A stretch of 59,294 nucleotides of DNA. It comes from Galactobacter sp. (GTDB lineage: Bacteria; Actinomycetota; Actinomycetes; Actinomycetales; Micrococcaceae). Where the stretch lies: assembly GCF_022712295.1 (NCBI RefSeq), contig NZ_JALAGT010000131.1, positions 1 to 59,294 of the forward strand, written 5' to 3'. A program made the position numbers and the translations under genes. Positions within the stretch are counted from its first letter, which is position 1, and every line of letters begins with the position of its first letter. Of the stretch, positions 1-9,043 are shown piece after piece. The notes below the pieces were generated by a model, which worked only from the letters and a program-made list of their open reading frames with translations, made no database searches and was not told the DNA's origin.

Positions 1-162
1 AATATGTCGCGAATGAATTGAATGGTCGGCCGCGGAAGCGGCTAGAATGGTTTACGCCCGCGGAGTGCTTGCGGGAGGCCTTGCAGGCCTGATCGACAAC
101 CGTGTTGCAACCACCGGTTGAGACCGCCCCGGGAAGCGCGCTGAAGTTGGGTTGCGAGTGCC
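1..162. other. Non-coding left edge, no gene recognised
   Basis: I see no convincing coding region here. The stretch lies downstream of the helicase stop codon. It holds a GCCGC/GCGGC inverted repeat with a GGAA loop (29-42), a TAGAAT box at 43-48 that could be a plus-strand -10 element, a CCCGC/GCGGG hairpin (57-75) and an AGGCCT/AGGCCT hairpin (about 76-90). These could be a terminator for the helicase gene or the start of an unrecognised small RNA. Nothing decides between these. Confidence 0.3.
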
Positions 163-3100
163 CTACCCGGCGGCCTGCTTGATGGCCGCGCGGATGCGCT
201 TGGGGGAGACCGACACCGAAGTGCCCAGCTCCTGGGCGAAGAGCGAGACCCGCTCCTCCTCCAGCATCCACTTCACCTCCCTCAGGGCGGCAGGAACGAC
301 CCCGCCGGGTGCCCGGTCCAGGGCATCGTCGTAGGCGTCCTCGAGCTCCTGGATGGTGTCTGTTCCCTGCAGGTCACGCGTGACCGCACCGGCCTCGGCC
401 TTGTCCAGCCGTCGCTCCACCGCGGTCAGGTAGCGGGGCACATGGGCCAGGTGCTGATACCCGGTCCCGGCCACGAATCCCTTGTAGACCAGCCCGCGCA
501 ATTGAGAGCGCACGTCCTCCACGGTGTCCTTCAACGCTCCTGAGCGCATTCGGTCCAGCCGTGCCGTGATCCGCGTCCAGCCGGCCAGGATCTTTTCCAC
601 GGTGGAAGAGACCTGGAAGACCGTGTCGATCAGCTCCGCTCGCACGTGTTGGAAGAGCTTGGTGTACTCTCCCTTGGTCATGGGCAGTTTCGGCGGCACG
701 AGCTTGTCGATCCCCGCCCAGGTGCAGTCCTTGATGAGCGAGTCCACGGTCCCGTGCGGGGACTGCGAGAACGCCAGTTTCTCCTTGTTGTTCAGGTGGT
801 CGAGTACGTAGCGCTGGGGTGAGGGCACCATGAGCCACAGCAGCCGGATGACGCCGCGACGGTGCCCGGCCTCGCGCTCGGCCTTGTTGCGGTACACGGT
901 CAGATCCACGTGATCACCACGATCCACGAGCCCGGGATGGGCCGTGATCTGGGCACCCTTGACCGTGGTGGTCACCTGGTCAGGCAGCGCGCCGTGCTCA
1001 CCCAAGTCGTCGGGCCATTCCTTCAACCCGGTGCGCTGCCATGGGCTCGTGGCCTGTTTGCCCGCCTTCGGCTTGGCCGCGTTGGGGCTCCCAGTGCCCG
1101 ACGACGCGTTCCCGGCACCCGCCCGACCGGCGCCTTTGGCGGCCTTCGATCGTCGGCCACCGCCGCCGTCGGGCATGCCCCTGCCGCCGGCGGCGGCGAG
1201 TTTGTCCGGGCTGGTGCCAAGGCTCGCGGCGATGGCCCTGCGGTTCTCACTCGCGAAACGGCTCTGGAGTGCCGCCAGGTCGCGGTCGGAACCGAGGACC
1301 TTGTTGCGCTCGCCGAGCACCTCGAAGCACGGCTTGAGGTGGTCTGGCAGCCGGGAGACGTCCCAGGAATCGGGTGGAATGACGGTCCCTTTGAGCCGCC
1401 GCAACACGAGCTCCAGTGAGGGCAGCAGGTCGTCGGTGGCCGGGTCGAAGTCCCGGTTCAGCTCGTCCACTGCGGCCCGGGCCACGTCCGGTGCCGGTAC
1501 GAAGTTCTTGCGCACGGCCTTGGGAAGGGACTTGATCAGGGCCGTGACGAGGTCCACCCGCAAGCCGGGGACGCCCCACTGGAAGCGCTCGGACTCCAGC
1601 TGATTGAGGAAGAGTACGGGGACACGGACGAAGACGCCGTCGGCCCCGGCGCCGCTCGGGTCGAACTCATAGCGCAGGTCCAACAGGGTGGAACCCAGCG
1701 GCCAGGTGCGCGGATAGGCGTCCTGGTCAAGATCGTCGGCATCGGCCTGGACCAGGTTGTCCGGGTCGAAGTCCAGCATGCGGCCCTGTGTGGTCTTAGT
1801 CTTCTTCCACCAGGCATCGAAGCTGCGCTCGTCCGTGACGTCTTGGGGAATGCGTGCGTCGTAGAACTCGAAGAGGTCTTCGTCCGAGATCATCAGGTCC
1901 CGGCGGCGCAGGCGTGCTTCCAGTTCCTCGACGTCACGCAGGCGGGCCTGATTGCGCTGGAAGAACGCATGACGTGTGGACCAGTCGCCCTCCACCATGG
2001 CGTGGCGGATGAAGAGTTCCCGGGCCAGGCGGGGGTTCACGCGGGAGAGCTGGACGGCCCGGCGCTCCACGATGGCCACGCCGAAGACGGTGATCTTCTC
2101 GTACGCAAGGCACGCGCCCTGCTTGCGCGACCAGTGTGGTTCTGAGAAGGACTTCTTGGTCAGGTGAGGCGCCACCTGTTCCACCCAGTCCGGGTCGAAG
2201 GTCGCCACGGTCCGGGCCCAGAGCCTGGAGGTCTCCACGAGTTCCGCGGCCATGGCCCAGGTCGGCTTCTTCTTGAACAGCGCGGAACCGGGGAAGATGT
2301 TGAATCGGGTGCCGCGGGCGCCCGCGTAGTCGCGCTTGCGCTCGTCCCAGAGCCCGATGTGGGAGACGAGCCCGGAGAGCAGGCTGCGGTGGACGTCGTC
2401 GTGCTTGCCCACCGGATCCACGTCCCGGTTGGGGACCTTGATCCGCATGGGCTTGATGAGCTGACGAAGCTGGTTGAAGAGGTCCTGCCACTCACGCACG
2501 CGTAGGTAGTTGATGAACTCGGACTTGCACAGGCGTCGGAAGGCGGAGGAGGAGAGCTCCTGCTGTTTTTCCTGGAGATAGCGCCAGAGGTTCAGGAAGC
2601 CGGTGAAGTCGCTCTTCTCATCTACGAAGCGCTTGTGCAGCTCCTGCGCGCGCTGCCGCTTCCCCGACTCCTCGGTGGGGCGCTCCCGCGGGTCCTGCAG
2701 CGACAGTGCCGCAGCGAGCACCAGCACCTCGGTGGGGCAGTCGCGTTTGGCGGATTCCAGGATCATGCGGCCCAAGCGCACGTCCACGGGGAGCCGGGAC
2801 AGGTCGCGGCCCGTCCTGGTGATGGTGCCGCGCTTGCCCTCACCCACGGCGCCGAGTTCACGCAGCAGCGTCACTCCGTCGTTCACGGCACGAGCCTCGG
2901 GTGGCTGCACGAACGGGAAGTCCACGACCTCGCTGGGATGATCCACCACGCCCATGGAGGACATCTGCAGGATGACGGAAGCCAGGTTGGTGCGCAGGAT
3001 CTCGGGATCCGTGAACTCCGGGCGGGATTCGAAGTCCTCCTGCGAGTACAAGCGGATCGCGATGCCGTCCGACACACGGCCGCAACGGCCGGAGCGCTGA

Positions 3101-4182
3101 TTGGCGCTGGCCTGAGAGATCCGCTCGATCGGCAGCCGCTGGACCTTGGTGCGGTGCGAATAGCGGGAGATGCGAGCCACGCCGGTGTCGATCACGTATT
3201 TGATGCCCGGCACCGTCAGGGAGGTCTCGGCGACGTTGGTGGCCAGGACGATGCGCCGGTGTGCGCCGGGTGTGAAGACCTTGTGCTGTTCAGCCAAGGA
3301 CAGGCGCGCGAAGAGGGGGAGCACCTCTGCGCCGCGGAGCCTGACGTGCTTCTGGGTGAGTGGGCGCAGCGCCTCCGCCGCGTCACGGATCTCGCGCTCG
3401 CCGGAGAAGAAGATGAGGATGTCGCCGTCGGGTTCGTGCGCCAGCTCCACGACGGCGTCGCAGACGGCCTCCGTCATGTCCCGGTCGGTGGACTCGGAGG
3501 GCTTCTTGGACTCGAGCTCGTCGCCGGCGTCGTCGTCGTCCGGGGAGAGCGGACGGTAGCGGACCTCCACCGGGTAGGTGCGACCGGACACCTCGATGAT
3601 GGGTGCAGGGTGCTCCGTGTCCGCACCGAAGTGCGCGGCGAAGCGCTCGGGGTCGATGGTGGCGGAGGTGATGATGAGCTTCAGGTCTGGGCGCTGAGGC
3701 AGCACCCGCTTCAGGTGACCCATCAGCACGTCGATGTTGAGGCTACGCTCGTGGGCCTCGTCGATGATGATCGCGGAGTACTTCGAGAGCAGCTGGTCAT
3801 GCTGGATCTCGGCCAGCAGGATGCCATCCGTCATCAGCTTCACCCGGGTCCGGTCGGAGACCTCGCCGGTGAACCGGACCTGGAAACCCACCTCCTCACC
3901 GATCTTGACCTGCAGCTCCTCGGCGATGCGTTCGGCCACCGTGCGGGCGGCCAGCCGGCGAGGCTGGGTATGACCGATGACGGGCTGACGGGTGCGACCC
4001 TGTTTGTCGGTGATCGGATCGGCGAGGCCCAGTTCCAGCAGCATCTTGGGCAGCTGGGTGGTCTTACCTGAACCGGTCTCACCGGCCACGATGACAACCT
4101 GGTTCTCGCGGATGGCCTCCATGATGTCGTCCCGCCGGGCGGAAACGGGCAGGGCCTCGGGGTACGTGATGCTCATGGCCAT
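163..4182 (-). CDS. hrpA: ATP-dependent DEAH-box RNA helicase HrpA
   Basis: A 1339-residue DEAH-box helicase that unwinds RNA with ATP; in other bacteria HrpA acts in mRNA processing and ribosome rescue. Visible motifs are Walker A GETGSGKT at residues 34-41, DEAH at 141-144, SAT at 173-175 and QRSGRCGR near residue 360. The OB-fold region and a long C-terminal DUF3418-type region follow. Length matches the ~1300-residue HrpA family. A Gly/Ala/Lys-rich low-complexity insertion lies near residues 1010-1065. The start at 4182 has no Shine-Dalgarno sequence; a second in-frame ATG lies at 4176. A TAGACT box ten bases upstream overlaps the stop codon of the transporter gene 13 bases away, so the gene may have its own near-leaderless promoter as well as read-through. 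Confidence 0.95.
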   Translation of the reverse strand: MAMSITYPEALPVSARRDDIMEAIRENQVVIVAGETGSGKTTQLPKMLLELGLADPITDKQGRTRQPVIGHTQPRRLAARTVAERIAEELQVKIGEEVGFQVRFTGEVSDRTRVKLMTDGILLAEIQHDQLLSKYSAIIIDEAHERSLNIDVLMGHLKRVLPQRPDLKLIITSATIDPERFAAHFGADTEHPAPIIEVSGRTYPVEVRYRPLSPDDDDAGDELESKKPSESTDRDMTEAVCDAVVELAHEPDGDILIFFSGEREIRDAAEALRPLTQKHVRLRGAEVLPLFARLSLAEQHKVFTPGAHRRIVLATNVAETSLTVPGIKYVIDTGVARISRYSHRTKVQRLPIERISQASANQRSGRCGRVSDGIAIRLYSQEDFESRPEFTDPEILRTNLASVILQMSSMGVVDHPSEVVDFPFVQPPEARAVNDGVTLLRELGAVGEGKRGTITRTGRDLSRLPVDVRLGRMILESAKRDCPTEVLVLAAALSLQDPRERPTEESGKRQRAQELHKRFVDEKSDFTGFLNLWRYLQEKQQELSSSAFRRLCKSEFINYLRVREWQDLFNQLRQLIKPMRIKVPNRDVDPVGKHDDVHRSLLSGLVSHIGLWDERKRDYAGARGTRFNIFPGSALFKKKPTWAMAAELVETSRLWARTVATFDPDWVEQVAPHLTKKSFSEPHWSRKQGACLAYEKITVFGVAIVERRAVQLSRVNPRLARELFIRHAMVEGDWSTRHAFFQRNQARLRDVEELEARLRRRDLMISDEDLFEFYDARIPQDVTDERSFDAWWKKTKTTQGRMLDFDPDNLVQADADDLDQDAYPRTWPLGSTLLDLRYEFDPSGAGADGVFVRVPVLFLNQLESERFQWGVPGLRVDLVTALIKSLPKAVRKNFVPAPDVARAAVDELNRDFDPATDDLLPSLELVLRRLKGTVIPPDSWDVSRLPDHLKPCFEVLGERNKVLGSDRDLAALQSRFASENRRAIAASLGTSPDKLAAAGGRGMPDGGGGRRSKAAKGAGRAGAGNASSGTGSPNAAKPKAGKQATSPWQRTGLKEWPDDLGEHGALPDQVTTTVKGAQITAHPGLVDRGDHVDLTVYRNKAEREAGHRRGVIRLLWLMVPSPQRYVLDHLNNKEKLAFSQSPHGTVDSLIKDCTWAGIDKLVPPKLPMTKGEYTKLFQHVRAELIDTVFQVSSTVEKILAGWTRITARLDRMRSGALKDTVEDVRSQLRGLVYKGFVAGTGYQHLAHVPRYLTAVERRLDKAEAGAVTRDLQGTDTIQELEDAYDDALDRAPGGVVPAALREVKWMLEEERVSLFAQELGTSVSVSPKRIRAAIKQAAG

Positions 4183-4192
4183 GATGCACCCA

Positions 4193-4198
4193 AGTCTA
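4193..4198 (-). promoter_or_regulatory. Possible -10 box for hrpA inside the transporter stop codon
   Basis: On the minus strand the sequence reads TAGACT, ten bases before the hrpA ATG. The TAG is also the stop codon of the upstream MFS gene. There is no Shine-Dalgarno sequence in between, which fits a near-leaderless transcript. Inferred from spacing only; the -35 region is weak. Confidence 0.35.
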
Positions 4199-5524
4199 GT
4201 GGGGTTCGGTCCTGCCCTCTGCGTTGACGGCCTTCAGCGAACGTTTGGCCATGTCCCTGGCGAGGAACAGCATGGGAACGCCCGCCACCACGATGATGCT
4301 CACCGCGTACCAGGCTGGCGCGTACACCGACCCGGTGAGCTGAATCAGCCAGGTCGCGACGAACGGGGACAAACCACCGAACAGGACCGTGGCGACGTTG
4401 TAGCCGATCGCCATACCCGAGAACCGACCGATCGAGGTGAATTGTTCGGGGACGGCGGAGGCGGCCACTGCGCTCCAACCGGCTGCCGGAATGGCCAGGA
4501 AGGCGACCCCCATGAGTGCCGTTGCGTTGGAGCCGCCACCGAGCAGGAGGTAGGCGGGCAGCGTGGTGGCCAACACCACCAGGCCGATCACGAGGAACAA
4601 CGGTTTGCGACCGAACCGGTCCGAGGCCAACCCGATCAGTGGGGTGACCACGATGGCCACGACGGCGGCGACCGTACCCAGCCACAGCGACACTGAGCTG
4701 GTGACGTTCGCTGCCTCCTCCAGGTAGGTGGGGACGAAGGTGATGTTGAGGAAATAGGTCACAGAACCGATCGCGGAGATCAGGAAGGCCACGAGCACGG
4801 CCCGTGGATGCGATACCAGGACCGAGATGAGCGGGGAACGCCGCCTATTGGCCTTGGTGTCCTTGACCTCTTTGAATGTCTCGGTCTCATCCATGAACCG
4901 ACGCAAGGGGATCATCACAGCGGCAAGGGCTGCCCCGAAGAGGAACATGACTCGCCAGCCCCACGAATCCAATTGGTCCTGAGTCAGCCAGGTCGAGAGC
5001 AGGAAACCGCCGCCGACGGCGAGCAGGGAACCGACCTCTGAGTTCGCGGCTGCCCAACTCGCGGCCAGCCCGCGACGGCCGTCCTTGGCCGACTCCATGA
5101 GGAAGACCATGATGCCGGTGTATTCGGCGCCCACGGCGAAACCGGCCAGGCAACGCAGCACGAGCACACCGACCCCACCCCAGATACCGAGTACGTCGGA
5201 CCCCGGCATCACGGCGATACCGAGCAGAGCCACGGCCATCAGCCCTGCGGAGATGATGAGGGAGGCCTTGCGGCCCATCCTGTCTCCGAGGTGGCCGAAC
5301 ACCATGGCGCCGATGGGCCTGAACACGAACCCTGCCGCACCCACGCCCAAGGTCATGAGCAACGAGCTGCTGTCTCCTCCGAAGAAGGTGTTGGTGATGG
5401 ATGCCGAGACGTAGAAGAAGATGGAGAAGTCGTACCACTCCACGATGGTGCCGAAGGCCGCAACAAGCATGGAGCGGCGTCTACGGCGGGCCGCGTTCAG
5501 GGCCGGGATCGCTGCATGGTTCAC
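4196..5524 (-). CDS. MFS transporter, metabolite:H+ symporter (MHS) type
   Basis: A 442-residue, 12-helix major facilitator of the MHS group (relatives of ProP, KgtP and ShiA), which imports small organic acids or osmolytes with protons. The N-terminal cytoplasmic Arg cluster is followed by the family's TIVEWYDF motif (residues 26-33), the loop 2-3 signature GDRMGRK (80-86) and its repeat ASDRFGRK in the second half. I chose the GTG at 5524 because GGAGGAGG lies about nine bases upstream and the protein then begins as in homologues; the frame stays open to 6055 but upstream codons look non-coding and would overlap azoR. The substrate cannot be told from sequence. hrpA follows 13 bases downstream. 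Confidence 0.88.
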   Translation of the reverse strand: MNHAAIPALNAARRRRRSMLVAAFGTIVEWYDFSIFFYVSASITNTFFGGDSSSLLMTLGVGAAGFVFRPIGAMVFGHLGDRMGRKASLIISAGLMAVALLGIAVMPGSDVLGIWGGVGVLVLRCLAGFAVGAEYTGIMVFLMESAKDGRRGLAASWAAANSEVGSLLAVGGGFLLSTWLTQDQLDSWGWRVMFLFGAALAAVMIPLRRFMDETETFKEVKDTKANRRRSPLISVLVSHPRAVLVAFLISAIGSVTYFLNITFVPTYLEEAANVTSSVSLWLGTVAAVVAIVVTPLIGLASDRFGRKPLFLVIGLVVLATTLPAYLLLGGGSNATALMGVAFLAIPAAGWSAVAASAVPEQFTSIGRFSGMAIGYNVATVLFGGLSPFVATWLIQLTGSVYAPAWYAVSIIVVAGVPMLFLARDMAKRSLKAVNAEGRTEPH

Positions 5525-5593
5525 CAAGGTCGTCCTCCTCCATGGGTTGGGGTGCTCGGTAGTGCGCGGATCGTTCGACCCTACGCGACGGCG

Positions 5594-5599
5594 TAAGGT
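5594..5599 (+). promoter_or_regulatory. -10 box for leaderless azoR transcript
   Basis: TAAGGT lies exactly six bases before the ATG at 5606 and no Shine-Dalgarno sequence is present. Transcription would begin at or next to the A of the start codon. Confidence 0.45.
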
Positions 5600-5605
5600 C
5601 GAGTC

Positions 5606-6241
5606 ATGACTTCTCTGCTGCGCATCGATTCCTCCCTCCGCACCGACGGCTCCGTGACCCGAGCCCTGACCGGCGCCTTCGCCGATGCCTGGGAGGCGGC
5701 AGGCGGAGACGTCGTTGCTCGTGACCTGCAGTCGGCTCCGCTGCCGCACCTGCCCTACTTCGGGTTGCACTTCCCCGCCTCGGAGAACGACCCGGCTCAG
5801 TGGGATGTGGCGCGTGCGCTGCAGAACGAGGTGATCGAGCAGGTCAAGGCGGCGGACGCTCTCGTGATCGCCGCTCCGCTGATCAATTACTCGGTCCCCT
5901 CCACGCTCAAGGCCTGGATGGATTACCTCCACGTGCCCGGCGTAACTGCAGCACCCGTTCCGGAGGAGGGACCGCTGGCCGGCAAGCCTGTGGTGATCGT
6001 CTCCCCGCGCGGTGCCGCCTACGACGAACCGGGTGCGGAGACCCGGCTCGACCATGCGGTGCCGGCACTGACCGCGCTGCTGGGTGACGCCCTCGGCATG
6101 AGCGTCGAGGCCATCACCGTGGACCGCACGCTCGCGAACCTGCTGCCCGAGCTGGACCCGGCCAAGGCCGAGACGCTACTCGATGCCGCACTTGCGATGG
6201 CCACGCAGCGCGCCGCGGAGCTCTACGCCCAGCTGTCCTGA
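5606..6241 (+). CDS. azoR: FMN-dependent NADH:quinone oxidoreductase / azoreductase
   Basis: A 211-residue flavodoxin-fold enzyme of the AzoR/AcpD family, which uses FMN and NADH to reduce quinones and azo compounds by two electrons. The N-terminus (LLRIDSSLR, then DGSVTR) forms the FMN-phosphate site, and APLINYSVPSTLKAWMD near residues 91-107 is the conserved family segment. Length is typical. It is divergent from the MFS gene and convergent with the CGNR gene. It has no Shine-Dalgarno sequence but a TAAGGT box six bases upstream, so translation is probably leaderless. Likely role is cytoplasmic quinone or electrophile detoxification; the natural substrate is unknown. Confidence 0.9.
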   Translation: MTSLLRIDSSLRTDGSVTRALTGAFADAWEAAGGDVVARDLQSAPLPHLPYFGLHFPASENDPAQWDVARALQNEVIEQVKAADALVIAAPLINYSVPSTLKAWMDYLHVPGVTAAPVPEEGPLAGKPVVIVSPRGAAYDEPGAETRLDHAVPALTALLGDALGMSVEAITVDRTLANLLPELDPAKAETLLDAALAMATQRAAELYAQLS

Positions 6242-6285
6242 TCCACTCGGCGTCGGCCCTCGCTCCGGATGAGGCCGTTCCCGGG

Positions 6286-6891
6286 CTACGCCGGAGAGCG
6301 CGACGCGGTTCCTGAGGATCGCTTGTTCTCTCGGAAACGTGCCACCTTGGCGCGGTTACCGCATGTCTCGGGTCTGCAGTACCGTCGCCCAGGGCCTCGT
6401 CCGTTGTCCAGGAACAGGGCGGTACAGCGCTCGCACTCCTTCAGCGATGCCAGATCCTCGGCGGTCAGCAGTGCATCTGCAGCGAAGGCGATCCTGTCCA
6501 GCAGGACATACCCGGATTCGTTGGCGCGCCACGCGTAACGGCCGTCGGACAGCTCGAGCTTGCCTCGATACTTGGCCGTACTGACGGCTTCGCGCACTAC
6601 GGATTCGTGGTCGCCGTCGGCTGCCTGCTTCGCAATCAGGTTCTTCAACAGACCCCACCCGGCCTCACGCAACCGCTGAAGGTGCTCCAGCGCGGTCCGC
6701 CCCAGAAGGGCCGCTTGTGGTTCAGTGGCCTTCGCCAATCCGATCGTCCGGGCCCAGGCCACCATCATCCCGACATCTGGAACACCGTCGAGGGTGCGCG
6801 ACTTGTCGGCGTCATCCGCGGTATTGACGAAGGCGAGGAAGGTCGGTGCCTTGAGCTTCACAGCGGTACCGGGTGCCGGGCACCCCATCAT
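6286..6891 (-). CDS. CGNR zinc-finger (ABATE domain) putative regulator
   Basis: A 201-residue protein with the ABATE plus CGNR zinc-finger layout found mainly in Actinomycetota and assumed to be a stress-linked transcription regulator. The N-terminus contains the family-like segment LAFVNT (residues 19-24). The C-terminus carries four cysteines (153, 156, 172, 177) in the pattern CxxC-x15-C-x4-CGNR, followed by a basic segment that probably binds DNA. The start at 6891 is one of two tandem ATGs with only a G-rich stretch upstream, so the N-terminus is uncertain. It lies 81 bases downstream of the AAA ATPase gene on the same strand and could be the last gene of that transcript. Confidence 0.8.
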   Translation of the reverse strand: MMGCPAPGTAVKLKAPTFLAFVNTADDADKSRTLDGVPDVGMMVAWARTIGLAKATEPQAALLGRTALEHLQRLREAGWGLLKNLIAKQAADGDHESVVREAVSTAKYRGKLELSDGRYAWRANESGYVLLDRIAFAADALLTAEDLASLKECERCTALFLDNGRGPGRRYCRPETCGNRAKVARFRENKRSSGTASRSPA

Positions 6892-6972
6892 GGAAGACGC
6901 CCCCGAAGCACTGGTGGCGTCGCTCCTGGAACACCTTGGGCAGTCTCAAAGACCCAACTCAGCCGCCGGGGC

Positions 6973-7704
6973 TCAGTTCTCCTCGCGCAGCACCTCCAAG
7001 TAGCGCTCCGGCTTCCGCAGGAAGGACCGGTAGGCCCGGACGAGGTCCAAGGAGTCGTAGTCGCTCTCCCGCAGCCCCCAGTCGCCTGCCTCCAGGAGCG
7101 TGGCGCCTGGCAGTCCCGCCAGCACTGGTGAATGCGTCGAGAGGATGACCTGGGAGCCCCGATCGATCAGGTCCATGAGTGAGCGCATCAGGCACAGGCA
7201 GCCGTTCAAGGACAGCGCCGATTCCGGCTCGTCCAGGACCCATAGCCCGCGGACGAGCGCGCGGGACTCCACCAGGTCCAGGAATGACTCGCCGTGACTG
7301 CGCTCGTGGAAGACCGGCTCGGGATCGGTGCCGGGGTTGTCCTCGAGGTAGGTGTAGAAGCCGTGCATCGTTTCGGCGCGCAGGAAGAAACCGCGTTTGG
7401 AGGAGCCGATGCCGCGCACCAGCCGCAGGTGGGCGGGGAGCGCGGATTCGCTGCGACGTGAGCGGACCTGGGCTCCTATGGAGCCGCCCTCGGGATTCAA
7501 GCCGTAGGCCACGGCGATGCCCTCCACAAGGGTGGACTTGCCGACGCCGTTCTCGCCGGTGATCACCGTCGCCTGGCCGAGGTCCAGCCCGTGATCCAGG
7601 ACCTGTCGCACCGGGGAGAGGCCAAGGAACCAGGCGTCCTCTGGCCCGATCTCACGGTCTGGTTCTGCCTCGACCCGGCGCAGGGGGAGTCTGACGTCCT
7701 TCAC
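6973..7704 (-). CDS. Small AAA-family ATPase (ABC-type fold, SMC-like)
   Basis: A 243-residue stand-alone ATPase. Walker A GENGVGKS is at residues 50-57, an ABC-signature-like SHGES near 136-140, Walker B GLWVLDEPES at 153-162 and a switch histidine in STHSPV near 186. It has no coiled-coil arms and no nuclease domain, so it resembles the AAA_21/AAA_23 proteins annotated only as ATP-binding. The GTG start overlaps the upstream gene's stop codon by four bases (GTGA), showing translational coupling to the dinucleotide-binding protein and, through it, to the RES toxin pair. Function unknown; roles in stress or phage defence have been proposed for relatives, but nothing here proves that. Confidence 0.82.
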   Translation of the reverse strand: MKDVRLPLRRVEAEPDREIGPEDAWFLGLSPVRQVLDHGLDLGQATVITGENGVGKSTLVEGIAVAYGLNPEGGSIGAQVRSRRSESALPAHLRLVRGIGSSKRGFFLRAETMHGFYTYLEDNPGTDPEPVFHERSHGESFLDLVESRALVRGLWVLDEPESALSLNGCLCLMRSLMDLIDRGSQVILSTHSPVLAGLPGATLLEAGDWGLRESDYDSLDLVRAYRSFLRKPERYLEVLREEN

Positions 7705-8429
7705 GACAGCAGCCCCCGCTCCATGGCCTCGGGACGCGTCAGCAATCCCTGTCCGGCCTCGCCGCGGGCCGCGGCCCAGGGCCCGCCCTCCTCGATCAGC
7801 GCGGACTGGTCCAGCCCACCGATCCGGGTGGGGAGCCAGCCGGTGGCCTCCACCAGGTCGAGGAAGGGCTTCAACACCTTCGGCGCGGCGTCCTCACCGT
7901 CAATGACGTAGGGAAGCACGATCTCGTCTCCCGGGACCGGCCGATTCAGCTTGTCGGCACGCACCTGAGTGAAGCAGTGCAGCTGCGCCGCTCCGGCCGG
8001 GAGGGCCTCCGCCAGTAGCGCGGCCGCGGACCCGCCAGGAACCACCATCGCGAGTTTGGGCCCCAACGCGGTCATCTCATACGGGTTGCCGACGTCCACC
8101 ACGACCTTGCCGTCCAACAGATCCAGGACGGGGTTCACCACCTGAGCCAGCGCCGGACCCCACGGGACGGCGGGCACCACCACCTGGGCGGCCTTCACGG
8201 CCTCGCGGAGTGAGGCCGCTGCGGTGACCTGCCCGACGGACTGTGGCGCGCCGTCGACCACATCCTCCACCACCCAGCCCGCCTGGGTCGGGTTCCTGGC
8301 CCAGACACGTACGCGGCCGCCGCCGCGCGCCACGACCGTGGCGACGGCGGTGGCCATGGTCCCGCCGCCCAGGACGGCGACGGTTAACGGTTGGGTGATC
8401 GGGACGGTCAACTCAGGCTCCAATTCCAT
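7701..8429 (-). CDS. NAD(P)-binding protein, F420:NADP oxidoreductase-like
   Basis: A 242-residue Rossmann protein. The N-terminal VAVLGGGTMATAVA (residues 18-30) is a dinucleotide-binding loop and WARNP near residue 44 marks the NADP-phosphate side, as in the NADPH-dependent F420 reductase and ProC-like group. The middle segment DVGNPYE matches the family. The true cofactor and substrate cannot be fixed. The ATG at 8429 overlaps the RES toxin gene by 22 bases. A TTG at 8411 would overlap its stop codon by four bases and has GGAG upstream, so it is a serious alternative start. The stop codon in turn overlaps the ATPase start. Confidence 0.75.
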   Translation of the reverse strand: MELEPELTVPITQPLTVAVLGGGTMATAVATVVARGGGRVRVWARNPTQAGWVVEDVVDGAPQSVGQVTAAASLREAVKAAQVVVPAVPWGPALAQVVNPVLDLLDGKVVVDVGNPYEMTALGPKLAMVVPGGSAAALLAEALPAGAAQLHCFTQVRADKLNRPVPGDEIVLPYVIDGEDAAPKVLKPFLDLVEATGWLPTRIGGLDQSALIEEGGPWAAARGEAGQGLLTRPEAMERGLLS

Positions 8430-9043
8430 CTTGCGGCTGCTTTCAGGGCGAGGATGCCGACCCGCGGGTCGTCCAAGGGACGGGCGAACGTGGGTGCGGC
8501 CGGGAACGATGCCACAGTCGCGTGGCTTTCGAAAAGAACGGCCATCGCTGCACCGGTCATGGTAGAAGGGACCCTGATTCCGTCGATGTGGGCGCCCAAT
8601 TCATTGTGGATGGCACGCGCCCATGCCCTGCAGGTGCTTTTCGGTGCGCTCGTGAGGGAGGCTGAGGCTCCGTGACGTAAGGCCCAGTCCGTGCCAACCA
8701 GGTCCAGGAGCTTCAACGGGTGCTGGGGCTCCCAACCGGAGAGGTACCGGAGCGCAGAGAGCTCGATGACTCGAGTGGACTGGAAATCCTCCGAGAAAGC
8801 CGTCTCCGCGTCGCCGGCACAGTAGAGGACCGCGTGCCCGCTGTGGAACCCTGCTGGCAGAGGGTGGGGATCCCACCGGCATTGTGGCACCGGCCCGTAT
8901 CTGCGAAACTCGTCGAACCGCGACGGATGCTCGCCGGATACTGTGTGGATTCTCCAGAGCGGGCCGGCGTACTCGACGATGTCATTGGGCAAGATGGTGA
9001 GTGGAACCCTCGGTACCGCAGGATTCTTGGGCAACCTGCTCAC
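8408..9043 (-). CDS. RES-domain toxin (NAD+-degrading type II toxin candidate)
   Basis: A 211-residue RES-domain protein. RES toxins such as MbcT of Mycobacterium tuberculosis break down NAD+ and kill or arrest the cell unless held by their antitoxin. The expected conserved features are visible: LWRIH near residue 30, a following Arg-rich RF/RRYGP segment, VLYCAGDAETAFSE with the key Glu, and the Ser in GIRVPS. I chose the GTG at 9043 because it overlaps the antitoxin stop by four bases (GTGA), the usual coupling for this class; an upstream ATG at 9112 is possible. Flanked upstream by a MbcA/ParS-like protein and downstream by two coupled genes. Confidence 0.82.
   Translation of the reverse strand: MSRLPKNPAVPRVPLTILPNDIVEYAGPLWRIHTVSGEHPSRFDEFRRYGPVPQCRWDPHPLPAGFHSGHAVLYCAGDAETAFSEDFQSTRVIELSALRYLSGWEPQHPLKLLDLVGTDWALRHGASASLTSAPKSTCRAWARAIHNELGAHIDGIRVPSTMTGAAMAVLFESHATVASFPAAPTFARPLDDPRVGILALKAAARWNWSLS

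Noticed and set aside
2635..4071. A 478-codon plus-strand frame inside hrpA
   Set aside because: Shadow of the helicase codons; residues are mostly His/Gly/Asp/Val with no family features.
5525..6055. Upstream extension of the MFS gene by about 177 codons
   Set aside because: Would run antisense through azoR, lacks membrane-protein character, and a GTG with a strong Shine-Dalgarno site gives the normal family start.
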